A stretch of 12,581 nucleotides of DNA from Bacillota bacterium. GTDB lineage: Bacteria; Bacillota; Clostridia; Peptostreptococcales; Anaerovoracaceae. Position 1 is the stretch's first letter, and each line of letters starts with the position of its first letter. Below the pieces are notes generated by a model. It saw only the letters and a program-made list of their open reading frames with translations, did no database searches and had not been told where the DNA came from. Both the position numbers and the translations under genes were made by a program. Below are positions 5,838 through 12,581 of the stretch, one piece after another. The DNA lies in the NCBI GenBank assembly GCA_017386805.1, contig JAFOGM010000360.1:1-12581 (forward strand). Direction: 5' to 3'.

Positions 5838-8276
5838 ATGCATAAGACATTGACATCAAGCCAAATTGCAGAAATGATCAGAGAGAAGCTTCAGGATAAC
5901 TTTGGACGTGATCCTAAGGCTGCAACACAGACTCAGATGTATAAGGCTACCTGCCGCGTGCTGCGCGACATCATGTCCGAACTGTGGATCAAAAACCACG
6001 ATATTGCTACCGGTCACCTGGAAAAGAAGGTATATTACCTGTCCATGGAATTCCTTCCGGGTCCGTCTCTTCATAATAACGCATTCAACCTGCGACTGGA
6101 AAAGACCTTCGCAGAAGCTTTGGATACCTTCGGTGTAAAGCTGGAAGATTTATATGCTGTAGAACCGGACGCTGGTCTGGGTAACGGCGGTCTGGGTCGT
6201 CTGGCATCCTGCTATCTGGATGCGATGGCTGCACAGGGCATGGCTGGTCACGGTATGTCCATTTGCTATCAGTATGGTATTTTCAAGCAGCAGTTCAAGG
6301 ATGGCCGTCAGGAAGAATTACCGGATGACTGGTTAGGTCTGGGTGATGTATGGCTGGTTACCAAGGAAGAAGAAGCAGAAGAAATCCACTTCGGTGGTAC
6401 TCTGGAAGAAATCTGGGACGAAAGCGGTAAGATGAAGCTGATCCACAAGGATTACACCACCGTTATCGGTATTCCCAGAGATATGCTGATCACTGGCTAT
6501 GACAGCAATGTTGTCAATACTCTGCGTCTGTGGAGCTCCACTTCTCCGGTTACTATCGACATGAAGCTGTTTGCTCAGGGTAAGTATCTGGAATCCATGC
6601 AGGAAAGACATATGGCGGAAGTTATCTCCAAGATCCTGTATCCGGAAGATGCTCACATCGAAGGTAAGAGACTGCGTCTGAAGCAGCAGTACTTCTTCAT
6701 CGCCGCTTCCTTACAGTCCGTAACCAAGCGTCACATGGGTAGATACGGTACTCTGGATAACTTCGCTGATAAGACCGCGATCCACATCAACGATACTCAT
6801 CCTACCATGGCGATTCCTGAACTGATGAGAATCCTGATCGACATCTATGAATATGACTGGGATAAGGCTTGGGATATCGTAAGAAAGACCGTTTCTTACA
6901 CCAACCACACCATCATGCCGGAAGCTCTGGAAAAGTGGCCGGAAGGCATGTTCAAGGAAACTCTGCCCAGAATCTACTCCATCGTAGCGGAAATCAACAG
7001 ACGTCAGAACATTGACCTGATGAAGAACTATCCCAATGAAGCAGCTCTGAGACAGCAGATGTCCATCATCAACAACGGTCAGGTCCACATGGCAAACCTG
7101 TGTGTAGAAGCTTCCAACACCATCAACGGCGTATCTTCTCTGCACAGTGGTATCATCAAGGATCGCCTGTTCAAGGGCTTCTCTGATCTGAATCCCGATA
7201 AGTTCACCAACGTTACCAACGGTATCGCATATCGTCGTTGGTTATGTCAGGCAAACCCCGAACTGGATGCCCTGATCGAAGAACTGATCGGACCTGGCTT
7301 CCGTAAGGACGCAGACCGTCTGGAAGACCTGCTGAAGTTCACTGACGACAGCGCTGTTAAGGAACGTCTGGCTCAGATCAAGAGAAACAACAAGGTACGT
7401 CTGGGCAACTATATCAAGGATCACAATGGTATCGTTGTAAACCCGGATTCCATCTTCGACGTACAGGTTAAGAGATTACATGAATACAAGAGACAGCTGC
7501 TGAATCTGTTCCACATCATTTACCTGTATAAAACAATCAAAGAAAACCCCAATGCAGACATTCAGCCGAGAACCTTCATCTTTGGTGCAAAGGCTGCTGC
7601 AGGTTATTATATGGCTAAGGAAATCATCCACCTGGCTCACAGCCTGGCTGCCATGTTAGAAGCAGATCCTCAGGTTCGCGATATCATCCGTATCGTCTTC
7701 CTGGAAAACTACTCCGTATCCCTGTCTGAAATGATCATGCCGGCTGCAGAAGTTTCCGAACAGATCTCCTTAGCTGGTAAGGAAGCATCCGGTACCGGTA
7801 ATATGAAGCTGATGATCAACGGTGCCGTAACTCTGGGTACCGAAGACGGTGCAAACGTTGAAATCCACCAGGCTGTTGGTGATGACAATATCTTCATCTT
7901 CGGTATGAGAGTGGAAGAAGTTCAGCGTTTACTGGATGAAGGCAGCTACAGTCCGTTCTCTCTGGTACAGAGCGATGCAGTGATCGGCGATGTGGTTCGT
8001 CTGATGACTCAGGGCTTCAATGGCCAGCAGTTCCGCGATGTGATCAGTTCTCTGACCAGCGGTTACAACGGTGCAGCTGACCCGTACTTCGTTCTGGCTG
8101 ACTTCCATTCTTATCGTGAAGCTCAGGAACGCGTTGCTGCTGCTTACAGAGATCCGCAGAAGTGGAACACCATGTCTCTGGTGAACATTGCCAAGGCTGG
8201 CATGTTCTCTGCAGACAGAGCTGTTAAGGAATATGCAGAACGCATCTGGAACATCAAGCCTCTGCCGGAAAGATAA
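5838..8276 (+). CDS. glgP: Glycogen/maltodextrin phosphorylase (GT35)
   Basis: This 812-residue enzyme uses phosphate to release glucose-1-phosphate from the non-reducing ends of glycogen or maltodextrin. It is a pyridoxal-phosphate enzyme of the GT35 family, and its length fits the family (about 750-830). Visible landmarks are LSMEFLPGPSL, GNGGLGRLASCYLD (Gly115 onward), HINDTHPT, YTNHTIMPEALEKWP, VTNGIAYRRWL, the HEYKRQLLN motif, and the cofactor motif EASGTGNMK with the PLP-binding Lys657, followed by EDGANVEI. All expected active-site motifs are present. The start is set by AAGGAG at 5826-5831, 6 nt before the ATG. It opens the second operon, behind its own candidate promoter, and is followed after 29 nt by a GH13 hydrolase, so it forms a breakdown unit beside the synthesis genes. 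Sequence alone does not show whether glycogen or maltodextrin is the main substrate. Codon bias is as strong as in glgC-glgA. Confidence 0.97.
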   Translation: MHKTLTSSQIAEMIREKLQDNFGRDPKAATQTQMYKATCRVLRDIMSELWIKNHDIATGHLEKKVYYLSMEFLPGPSLHNNAFNLRLEKTFAEALDTFGVKLEDLYAVEPDAGLGNGGLGRLASCYLDAMAAQGMAGHGMSICYQYGIFKQQFKDGRQEELPDDWLGLGDVWLVTKEEEAEEIHFGGTLEEIWDESGKMKLIHKDYTTVIGIPRDMLITGYDSNVVNTLRLWSSTSPVTIDMKLFAQGKYLESMQERHMAEVISKILYPEDAHIEGKRLRLKQQYFFIAASLQSVTKRHMGRYGTLDNFADKTAIHINDTHPTMAIPELMRILIDIYEYDWDKAWDIVRKTVSYTNHTIMPEALEKWPEGMFKETLPRIYSIVAEINRRQNIDLMKNYPNEAALRQQMSIINNGQVHMANLCVEASNTINGVSSLHSGIIKDRLFKGFSDLNPDKFTNVTNGIAYRRWLCQANPELDALIEELIGPGFRKDADRLEDLLKFTDDSAVKERLAQIKRNNKVRLGNYIKDHNGIVVNPDSIFDVQVKRLHEYKRQLLNLFHIIYLYKTIKENPNADIQPRTFIFGAKAAAGYYMAKEIIHLAHSLAAMLEADPQVRDIIRIVFLENYSVSLSEMIMPAAEVSEQISLAGKEASGTGNMKLMINGAVTLGTEDGANVEIHQAVGDDNIFIFGMRVEEVQRLLDEGSYSPFSLVQSDAVIGDVVRLMTQGFNGQQFRDVISSLTSGYNGAADPYFVLADFHSYREAQERVAAAYRDPQKWNTMSLVNIAKAGMFSADRAVKEYAERIWNIKPLPER

Positions 8277-8305
8277 TCGGTAAGGAGAAACGTAGGAGGA
8301 TTCTT

Positions 8306-10153
8306 ATGCTGCGATATCATTCGCGTGATCATAGATACAAGAAACCTTTTGGAGCGGTGGCCGCAGAGACGGCCATCGCTTTTCTCGTTGAGTCGGACCT
8401 GGAAACGAAGCGTTGTAAGATGTACGTACGACGCGAAAGCTGCTCCAAGGGAGAAGAAGACCTGCAGTGGCTGGTCATCGGTGTAGACCAGGGAATCGAA
8501 AAAGACGAGAAGGGTACAAAAGTCCGCAAGTGGGCCTTCAGTTTCACGCCGGAACGGGAAGGACTGTACTTCTATCACTTCTTTGGTGAACAGGATGCGG
8601 AAGACCATACGGGAGCCAGAAGTATTCTGGAACAGACTCCGGATCATCAGTTGACCGTATATAAAGCGGATTACAAAACTCCGGATTGGTTGAAACACGG
8701 TCTTATGTACCAGATTTTCCCGGATCGTTTCTGCCGCTCCAGTGAGTATACAGCACCGGAGATCAAAAATAAAAAGTATTGGATCCATGATAGCTGGGGA
8801 GAACTTCCGGTGAAGGGTCCGGATGAAAATGGTATTGTATGGAATAACGACTTCTTCGGAGGTAATCTGAAGGGGATCGTGGAAAAGCTTCCTTATTTGG
8901 AAGAACTGGGTGTTACCGTCATCTATCTGAACCCTATTTTCGAAGCTTTTTCCAATCACCGTTACGATACCGCCAATTATATGAAGATCGATCCTATGCT
9001 GGGTGAAGATGAAGATTTGAGAACTCTTTGTGAAGAAGCAAAGAAGCGTGGAATGCGAGTTATTTTAGACGGTGTATTCAATCACACCGGTTCTCACAGC
9101 ATCTACTTTAACCAGGATGGAGCTTACGATACAGTGGGAGCTGCCCAAAGTAAGGATTCTCCGTATTATAAATGGTATCAGTTTAAAGACTATCCGGAGG
9201 ACTATGAATCCTGGTGGGGAATCAAAACTCTTCCCAATGTAAATGAAGATGAGCCCACATATCTGGATTATATTCTGAGAAATAAGGATTCCGTGGTAAA
9301 ACACTGGCTGAGCTATGGAATTTCCGGATACCGTCTTGATGTAGCAGATGAACTGCCGGATGTCTTTTTAGACGAGATCCGTACGCAGGTAAAATCTGTG
9401 GATTCCGATGCCTGTGTTCTGGGTGAAGTTTGGGAGGATGCCTCCAATAAAATCGCTTACGAACAGCGCCGCCGCTATTTCCACGGTGACCAGCTGGACA
9501 GCGTCATGAATTATCCGTTGAAGGATGAATTGATTGCCTTCCTTCTGAAGCATGGAGATGGCCAGCATTTCATGAACGAAATCTGCAGTCTCTGGGAAAA
9601 CTATCCGCCGCAGAATTTCTACGCCTTGATGAATCTTCTGGGTACTCATGATACGGTTCGAATCTATACCGTGATGCTCAATGGAAGCAATAACGATCGT
9701 GAACTGGGTCGCCAGCGTCTGTTATTGGCGCTTCCCGTTTGGCTCTTTATGCCAGGGATCCCCTGCATTTATTATGGAGATGAACTGGGGATGGAAGGGG
9801 AGAGAGACCCTATGAACCGTCAGTGCTTCCCCAAAAAGGCAGAAGATGTGGATGTGGCACAGTTCTATCGTCGTCTTTTGAATTTCCACAAGAGAACCAT
9901 GGGTAAGGACGTTATGGAATTCCGTCCGGGTGACTGTGGAGATGGTTATATTTCCTTCTTCCGCGAAGGTGACGATAACATGATTTATGTCTACATCAAT
10001 GCTTCTCCGGAGCCGAAGACCATTCGCTTCCCCATGAAGCCTGGACACCGTCTTCTGGACTTTGTCAATTCCGGTTCGGTCACTCTGGATGAGGATTTTG
10101 GTGGCTGTACATTGGCTGGAATCAGTGGTATTGTAATATCAACAGGAGTATAA
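8306..10153 (+). CDS. Intracellular GH13 alpha-glucan hydrolase (neopullulanase/maltodextrin glucosidase type)
   Basis: This 615-residue GH13 enzyme starts 6 nt after AGGAGG (8294-8299). Residues 1 to about 125 look like the N-terminal beta domain typical of neopullulanase-type enzymes (CBM34-like, weakly recognised). The barrel starts near GLMYQIFPDRF. All active-site regions are intact: region I DGVFNH (Asp255 to His260), region II GYRLDVADE with nucleophile Asp345, region III LGEVWE with acid/base Glu374, and region IV GTHD with Asp449. LPNVN (309-313) fits the region V signature of GH13 subfamily 20 (MPKLN type), which covers cyclomaltodextrinase, neopullulanase and maltogenic amylase. 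No signal peptide is seen, so it should act on internal glucans. Placed directly after glgP, it probably clears short or branched dextrins left by phosphorolysis, a debranching-like role, since no GlgX-type gene is in the window. Exact specificity (alpha-1,4, alpha-1,6 or both) cannot be read from sequence. Codon use is less biased than in glgP. Confidence 0.88.
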   Translation: MLRYHSRDHRYKKPFGAVAAETAIAFLVESDLETKRCKMYVRRESCSKGEEDLQWLVIGVDQGIEKDEKGTKVRKWAFSFTPEREGLYFYHFFGEQDAEDHTGARSILEQTPDHQLTVYKADYKTPDWLKHGLMYQIFPDRFCRSSEYTAPEIKNKKYWIHDSWGELPVKGPDENGIVWNNDFFGGNLKGIVEKLPYLEELGVTVIYLNPIFEAFSNHRYDTANYMKIDPMLGEDEDLRTLCEEAKKRGMRVILDGVFNHTGSHSIYFNQDGAYDTVGAAQSKDSPYYKWYQFKDYPEDYESWWGIKTLPNVNEDEPTYLDYILRNKDSVVKHWLSYGISGYRLDVADELPDVFLDEIRTQVKSVDSDACVLGEVWEDASNKIAYEQRRRYFHGDQLDSVMNYPLKDELIAFLLKHGDGQHFMNEICSLWENYPPQNFYALMNLLGTHDTVRIYTVMLNGSNNDRELGRQRLLLALPVWLFMPGIPCIYYGDELGMEGERDPMNRQCFPKKAEDVDVAQFYRRLLNFHKRTMGKDVMEFRPGDCGDGYISFFREGDDNMIYVYINASPEPKTIRFPMKPGHRLLDFVNSGSVTLDEDFGGCTLAGISGIVISTGV

Positions 10154-10193
10154 CTGCTGCACTTGCGAACCAGGGAACAAAGAAGGTGAGATC

Positions 10194-11570
10194 ATGGATG
10201 AAAAGCAGGGAATGCGGAAACGGGTATTGACTCTGGCGATCCCTTCGATCATCGAAAATATGCTGCTGTCGATTGTGGAATATGCGGATACCGGTATGGT
10301 TGGAAGTCTGGGACCTATGGCAACCGCCGCGGTTGCCGTTAACACACCGGTCACATGGCTGTTCAACAGTACCATCATGGCAATTTCCGTCGGCGGGACG
10401 GTTGCTGTTGCCCAGAGCATCGGTGCAGGAAAGAACGATAAGGCGAAGCGATTGACGGACCAGGCCTGGATGGCGGTTCTGGCGTTTTCAGCCGTTGTTC
10501 TCGTCGGATTGTTGGCCCTGAGCCGATGGATCCCTGTCTGGATGGGGGCGGAACCGGAGATCATTGATACGGCGATTACCTATCTGCGTATCATAGCCAT
10601 CGGTTTGCCTTTTGCCTTCGTCAGCATCGTGTTTAACGGGATCCTGCGCGGTTCCGGTGATACAAAAACACCGCTGAAACTGAACATGCTGACCAATCTC
10701 CTGAATGTAGTTGGAAACTTCCTCTTGATTTTCCCGGAACGGGATATCCTTCTGGGGAGTATGACGATCCACATGTGGGGAGCTGGCTGGGGTGTTTCCG
10801 GTGCAGCAATTTCCACCACAGTTTCCCGTATCATTGCTGCGATTCTGGTTGTGATCATGATGACAAAACAACCGGTGATCAAACTGGATCTGCGAAGACA
10901 CAAAGCGGATAAGGACCTTCTGGGGCAGATTTTCCGCATTGGTGTCCCCACCGCTTTGGAACGTTTGTCCATCTCCAGTGGACAGATCGTGTTCTTCCGT
11001 GTGGTATCCAGCCTCGGAACTGCCAGCCTTGCGGCTCATCAGCTGGCAAACACCGCAGAATCCATCGCCTACATGCCGGCCTTCGGGTTCCAGATTGCGG
11101 CAACCACACTGGTCGGACAAATGGTGGGAGCCCGCGATTTTGATGGAGCGCGGAAGAGCTGCAGTACCACAATGCGGTTATGCTTCATTGTTACTTTGGT
11201 ATTTTCCGGTGTTCTGTTCCTTGGAGCAGAAATGCTGATCGGTTTATTTACACCGTCCGAAGAGGTAGTTCAGCTGGGAGCCAATGCTCTGCGCATCATG
11301 GCGGTTGCTGAAAGCTTCTCTTCCATGGCTATGGTTTATACCGGGGCATTGCGGGGAGCCGGTGATACAAAACAGCCGTTCTTCGTTTGTCTTGTATCCA
11401 TGTGGGGAATTCGAATCCCGCTGTCCTTTGTTCTCGTACATATCATGCATCTGGGACTTTCCGGAGCGTGGATCGCTATGGCTGTCGATCAGATGTTCCG
11501 AGGTATCCTGATGTTGAGACGATTCAAGAAAAATGGATGGGAAAAGCGGTTACAGGGTTTAACAATGTAA
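10194..11570 (+). CDS. MATE family efflux transporter
   Basis: This 458-residue integral membrane protein has the length and pattern of 12-helix MATE cation/drug antiporters. It opens with the family start LTLAIPSIIENMLLSIVEYADTGMVG-like pattern around residues 13-38. The two pseudo-symmetric halves show in a repeated motif: LRGSGDTKTP at 151-160 and LRGAGDTKQP at 386-395, 235 residues apart. VSSLGTASLAAHQ marks the start of the second half. MATE proteins export cationic compounds or metabolites using a sodium or proton gradient; substrate and coupling ion cannot be told here. The start is set by AAGGTGAG about 3 nt before the ATG. It lies 40 nt after the GH13 gene with no terminator between, so it is likely part of the glgP operon, though it has no known glycogen role. 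Confidence 0.92.
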   Translation: MDEKQGMRKRVLTLAIPSIIENMLLSIVEYADTGMVGSLGPMATAAVAVNTPVTWLFNSTIMAISVGGTVAVAQSIGAGKNDKAKRLTDQAWMAVLAFSAVVLVGLLALSRWIPVWMGAEPEIIDTAITYLRIIAIGLPFAFVSIVFNGILRGSGDTKTPLKLNMLTNLLNVVGNFLLIFPERDILLGSMTIHMWGAGWGVSGAAISTTVSRIIAAILVVIMMTKQPVIKLDLRRHKADKDLLGQIFRIGVPTALERLSISSGQIVFFRVVSSLGTASLAAHQLANTAESIAYMPAFGFQIAATTLVGQMVGARDFDGARKSCSTTMRLCFIVTLVFSGVLFLGAEMLIGLFTPSEEVVQLGANALRIMAVAESFSSMAMVYTGALRGAGDTKQPFFVCLVSMWGIRIPLSFVLVHIMHLGLSGAWIAMAVDQMFRGILMLRRFKKNGWEKRLQGLTM

Positions 11571-11583
11571 AAACAACGGGATT

Positions 11584-11589
11584 AAGGAG
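11584..11589 (+). promoter_or_regulatory. Ribosome-binding site that fixes the start of the DsbA/FrnE-like gene
   Basis: AAGGAG ends directly against a TTG at 11590, which is too close for use, but is 9 nt before the in-frame ATG at 11599. The ATG is therefore chosen and the longer TTG-initiated form rejected. Confidence 0.8.
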
Positions 11590-11598
11590 TTGTTTAAT

Positions 11599-12276
11599 AT
11601 GGTAGATATCTTATTTATTTCGGATTATGTTTGTCCTCACTGTGTTGTTGCCAAAGCAGCATTAAAAGCAGCTCTGAAGGAAACTGGCATCGAAGCCAAT
11701 ATCACTTGGCAGCCCTACGAACTGACCTGGGAGCCTGCAGAACGCGTAGATACGTATCACGATGAAAAGCGGAAAGCCGGTTATCAAATCTGTATTGAAC
11801 CTTCGAAACAGCTGGGGCTTGATGCTAAGTTCCCGCCAAAGGTCATTCCCAGACCGTATTCCCGTCTGGCCTTTGAAGGTTGGTATTTCGCTTCTGATCA
11901 CGGGAAAGGCGAAGAATATAATGATGCGATCTATTATGCATATTTCACTGATGAAAAGGATATCGGTGAAGTGGATGTACTGACTGAAATCGCAGTCAGT
12001 GTTGGCCTGGATGGCGCTGCGTTCCGAGAATCTCTGATCAATGGGACTTACTATGAAAAGCAAAAGAAGGCAAGAGAATATGCGAAAAATGTTCTCCAGC
12101 CCACCGGTGTTCCTACTATGTATGTGAATGGTAAGAAGGTGGCTATCAATACATATACCAAAGAAGAAATGATTGAGATCCTGAAGGGAAACAATGCGGA
12201 AGCCAAAGGTAACGGTATTTACTGCAGTCCTGACGGTTGTTACATCGGTGATCTTTTGGGAATGGATGAAGAATAA
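11599..12276 (+). CDS. Cytoplasmic DsbA-family thiol oxidoreductase, FrnE-like
   Basis: This 225-residue thioredoxin-fold protein of the DsbA/FrnE (2-hydroxychromene-2-carboxylate isomerase-like) group has an active site CPHC at residues 12-15, right after the first beta strand (VDILFISDYV). An inserted helical region follows (roughly 60-160), then the cis-proline loop TGVPTMYVNG, where FrnE-type proteins return to the thioredoxin core. There is no signal peptide or membrane segment, so it acts in the cytoplasm, unlike periplasmic DsbA. The likely role is disulfide exchange or isomerisation on cytoplasmic proteins or small thiols; the substrate is unknown. A C-terminal tail carries a second cysteine pair, CSPDGC (Cys209 and Cys214, CX4C spacing). 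The gene is 28 nt after the MATE stop and is the last gene before an intrinsic terminator, so it closes the glgP operon. Confidence 0.9.
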   Translation: MVDILFISDYVCPHCVVAKAALKAALKETGIEANITWQPYELTWEPAERVDTYHDEKRKAGYQICIEPSKQLGLDAKFPPKVIPRPYSRLAFEGWYFASDHGKGEEYNDAIYYAYFTDEKDIGEVDVLTEIAVSVGLDGAAFRESLINGTYYEKQKKAREYAKNVLQPTGVPTMYVNGKKVAINTYTKEEMIEILKGNNAEAKGNGIYCSPDGCYIGDLLGMDEE

Positions 12277-12287
12277 GATTATGAAGG

Positions 12288-12318
12288 AAGACCTGCACTT
12301 ATCGATGCAGGTCTTTTT
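12288..12318 (+). terminator. Intrinsic terminator of the glgP operon
   Basis: A perfect 10-bp stem (AAGACCTGCA, 12288-12297, with TGCAGGTCTT, 12306-12315) and an 8-nt loop are followed by TTTTT (12314-12318), starting 11 nt after the stop of the thiol oxidoreductase gene. Confidence 0.92.
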
Positions 12319-12324
12319 GTATAG

Positions 12325-12333
12325 TGATATAAT
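12325..12333 (+). promoter_or_regulatory. Extended -10 promoter for the right-edge gene
   Basis: TGATATAAT is a perfect extended -10 element, with TATAAT at 12328-12333, 9 nt after the terminator stem. No good -35 box is seen; the expected position lies inside the terminator stem. A start near 12340 would give a leader of about 43 nt before the ATG at 12383. Confidence 0.65.
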
Positions 12334-12382
12334 GAGAATAAGAGGCAGCTTTTATGGTTAACTTCATAAATGAGGTGACAAT

Positions 12383-12581
12383 ATGATCGTAAACTTTGAA
12401 TTCTTTGATGAAAATCCCATTGAAAACGTGATCACCAGTTTGAATTATAAGATCGATAAAACAATTTTCTTTGGTTATGGGTCTGTGACGGAAGAACAGA
12501 GACGACCGGTGGAAAAGTTTCTTTTGAATGAATGTGGTGTGACAGAAGTACAGTTCTGTACGGTCAGCGAAACCAATCTGG
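12383..12581 (+). CDS. N-terminal part of an unidentified protein, possibly Card1/Can2-like (DUF1887) CARF family (3' partial)
   Basis: The frame is open from the ATG, preceded by GAGGTGA (12372-12378), to the window edge, giving 66 full codons. The visible protein begins MIVNFEFFDENPIENVITS and continues with a hydrophobic strand (KTIFFGYG), a charged helix (EEQRRPVEKFLL) and another strand (VTEVQFCTV). This beta-alpha-beta order with a 'pIENv.tsL' start recalls the N-terminal Rossmann-like domain of clostridial DUF1887/Card1-type proteins, which bind cyclic oligonucleotides and carry a C-terminal nuclease domain. The resemblance is from memory and weak; the C-terminal half needed to test it is outside the window. 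It has its own promoter and is not part of the glycogen operons. The coding call is good; the family call is a guess at about one chance in three. Confidence 0.75.
   Translation, partial: MIVNFEFFDENPIENVITSLNYKIDKTIFFGYGSVTEEQRRPVEKFLLNECGVTEVQFCTVSETNL

Noticed and set aside
5782..5853. A 23-codon ORF (starting MKMGEDKMYIFIIELRSLS) in the glgP leader, overlapping the glgP start, with AAGGA upstream
   Set aside because: It is out of frame with glgP and shows no family resemblance. The glgP ribosome-binding site lies inside it. It is most likely a chance open frame in A-rich sequence, although a leader peptide cannot be excluded.
11590..11598. TTG start for the FrnE-like gene, adding three residues
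   Set aside because: The ribosome-binding site ends at 11589, leaving no spacer; the ATG at 11599 has proper spacing.
1..12581. CRISPR arrays, tRNA/rRNA genes, insertion sequences, prophage or integration sites
   Set aside because: No spaced repeats, transposase frames, terminal inverted repeats or RNA-gene signatures were seen; the longest gap between genes is 222 nt.

Overview
All genes in this 12.6 kb window lie on the + strand. It is a glycogen-metabolism locus, almost certainly from an anaerobic member of the class Clostridia (Bacillota). The tandem GlgC/GlgD pair, strong AAGGAG/GGAGG ribosome-binding sites, moderate GC content and tightly packed operons support this. A Lachnospiraceae- or Oscillospiraceae-like gut organism is plausible, but the sequence alone does not fix the family.

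Layout. (1) Positions 1-5615 form a glycogen-synthesis operon: a branching-enzyme homologue (open at the left edge), glgC, glgD and glgA, with gaps of 1-30 nt. It ends at a strong intrinsic terminator (5646-5679). (2) A 222-nt intergenic region carries that terminator, an extended -10 promoter directly behind it, a short hairpin and a 10-bp direct repeat. (3) Positions 5838-12276 form a second operon: glycogen/maltodextrin phosphorylase (glgP), an intracellular GH13 alpha-glucan hydrolase, a MATE transporter and a cytoplasmic DsbA/FrnE-like thiol oxidoreductase, ending at a terminator (12288-12318). (4) A second extended -10 promoter directly behind that terminator leads into a gene that runs off the right edge (from 12383). 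Its N-terminus suggests, weakly, the Card1/Can2 (DUF1887) CARF-type family.

How the genes work together. GlgC with the non-catalytic GlgD makes ADP-glucose, and GlgA polymerises it. GlgP removes glucose-1-phosphate from chain ends, and the GH13 enzyme probably handles branch stubs or short dextrins. Synthesis and breakdown are therefore split into two adjacent transcription units. The MATE and FrnE-like genes have no obvious glycogen role but share the breakdown unit.

The most notable observation is that the branching-enzyme homologue has lost key GH13 active-site residues. The catalytic nucleophile Asp is Glu, the region II Arg is His and the region I His is Ala, while the fold, the acid/base Glu and the region IV HD remain. 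It looks like a maintained pseudoenzyme, placed beside GlgD, itself a catalytically dead paralogue of GlgC.
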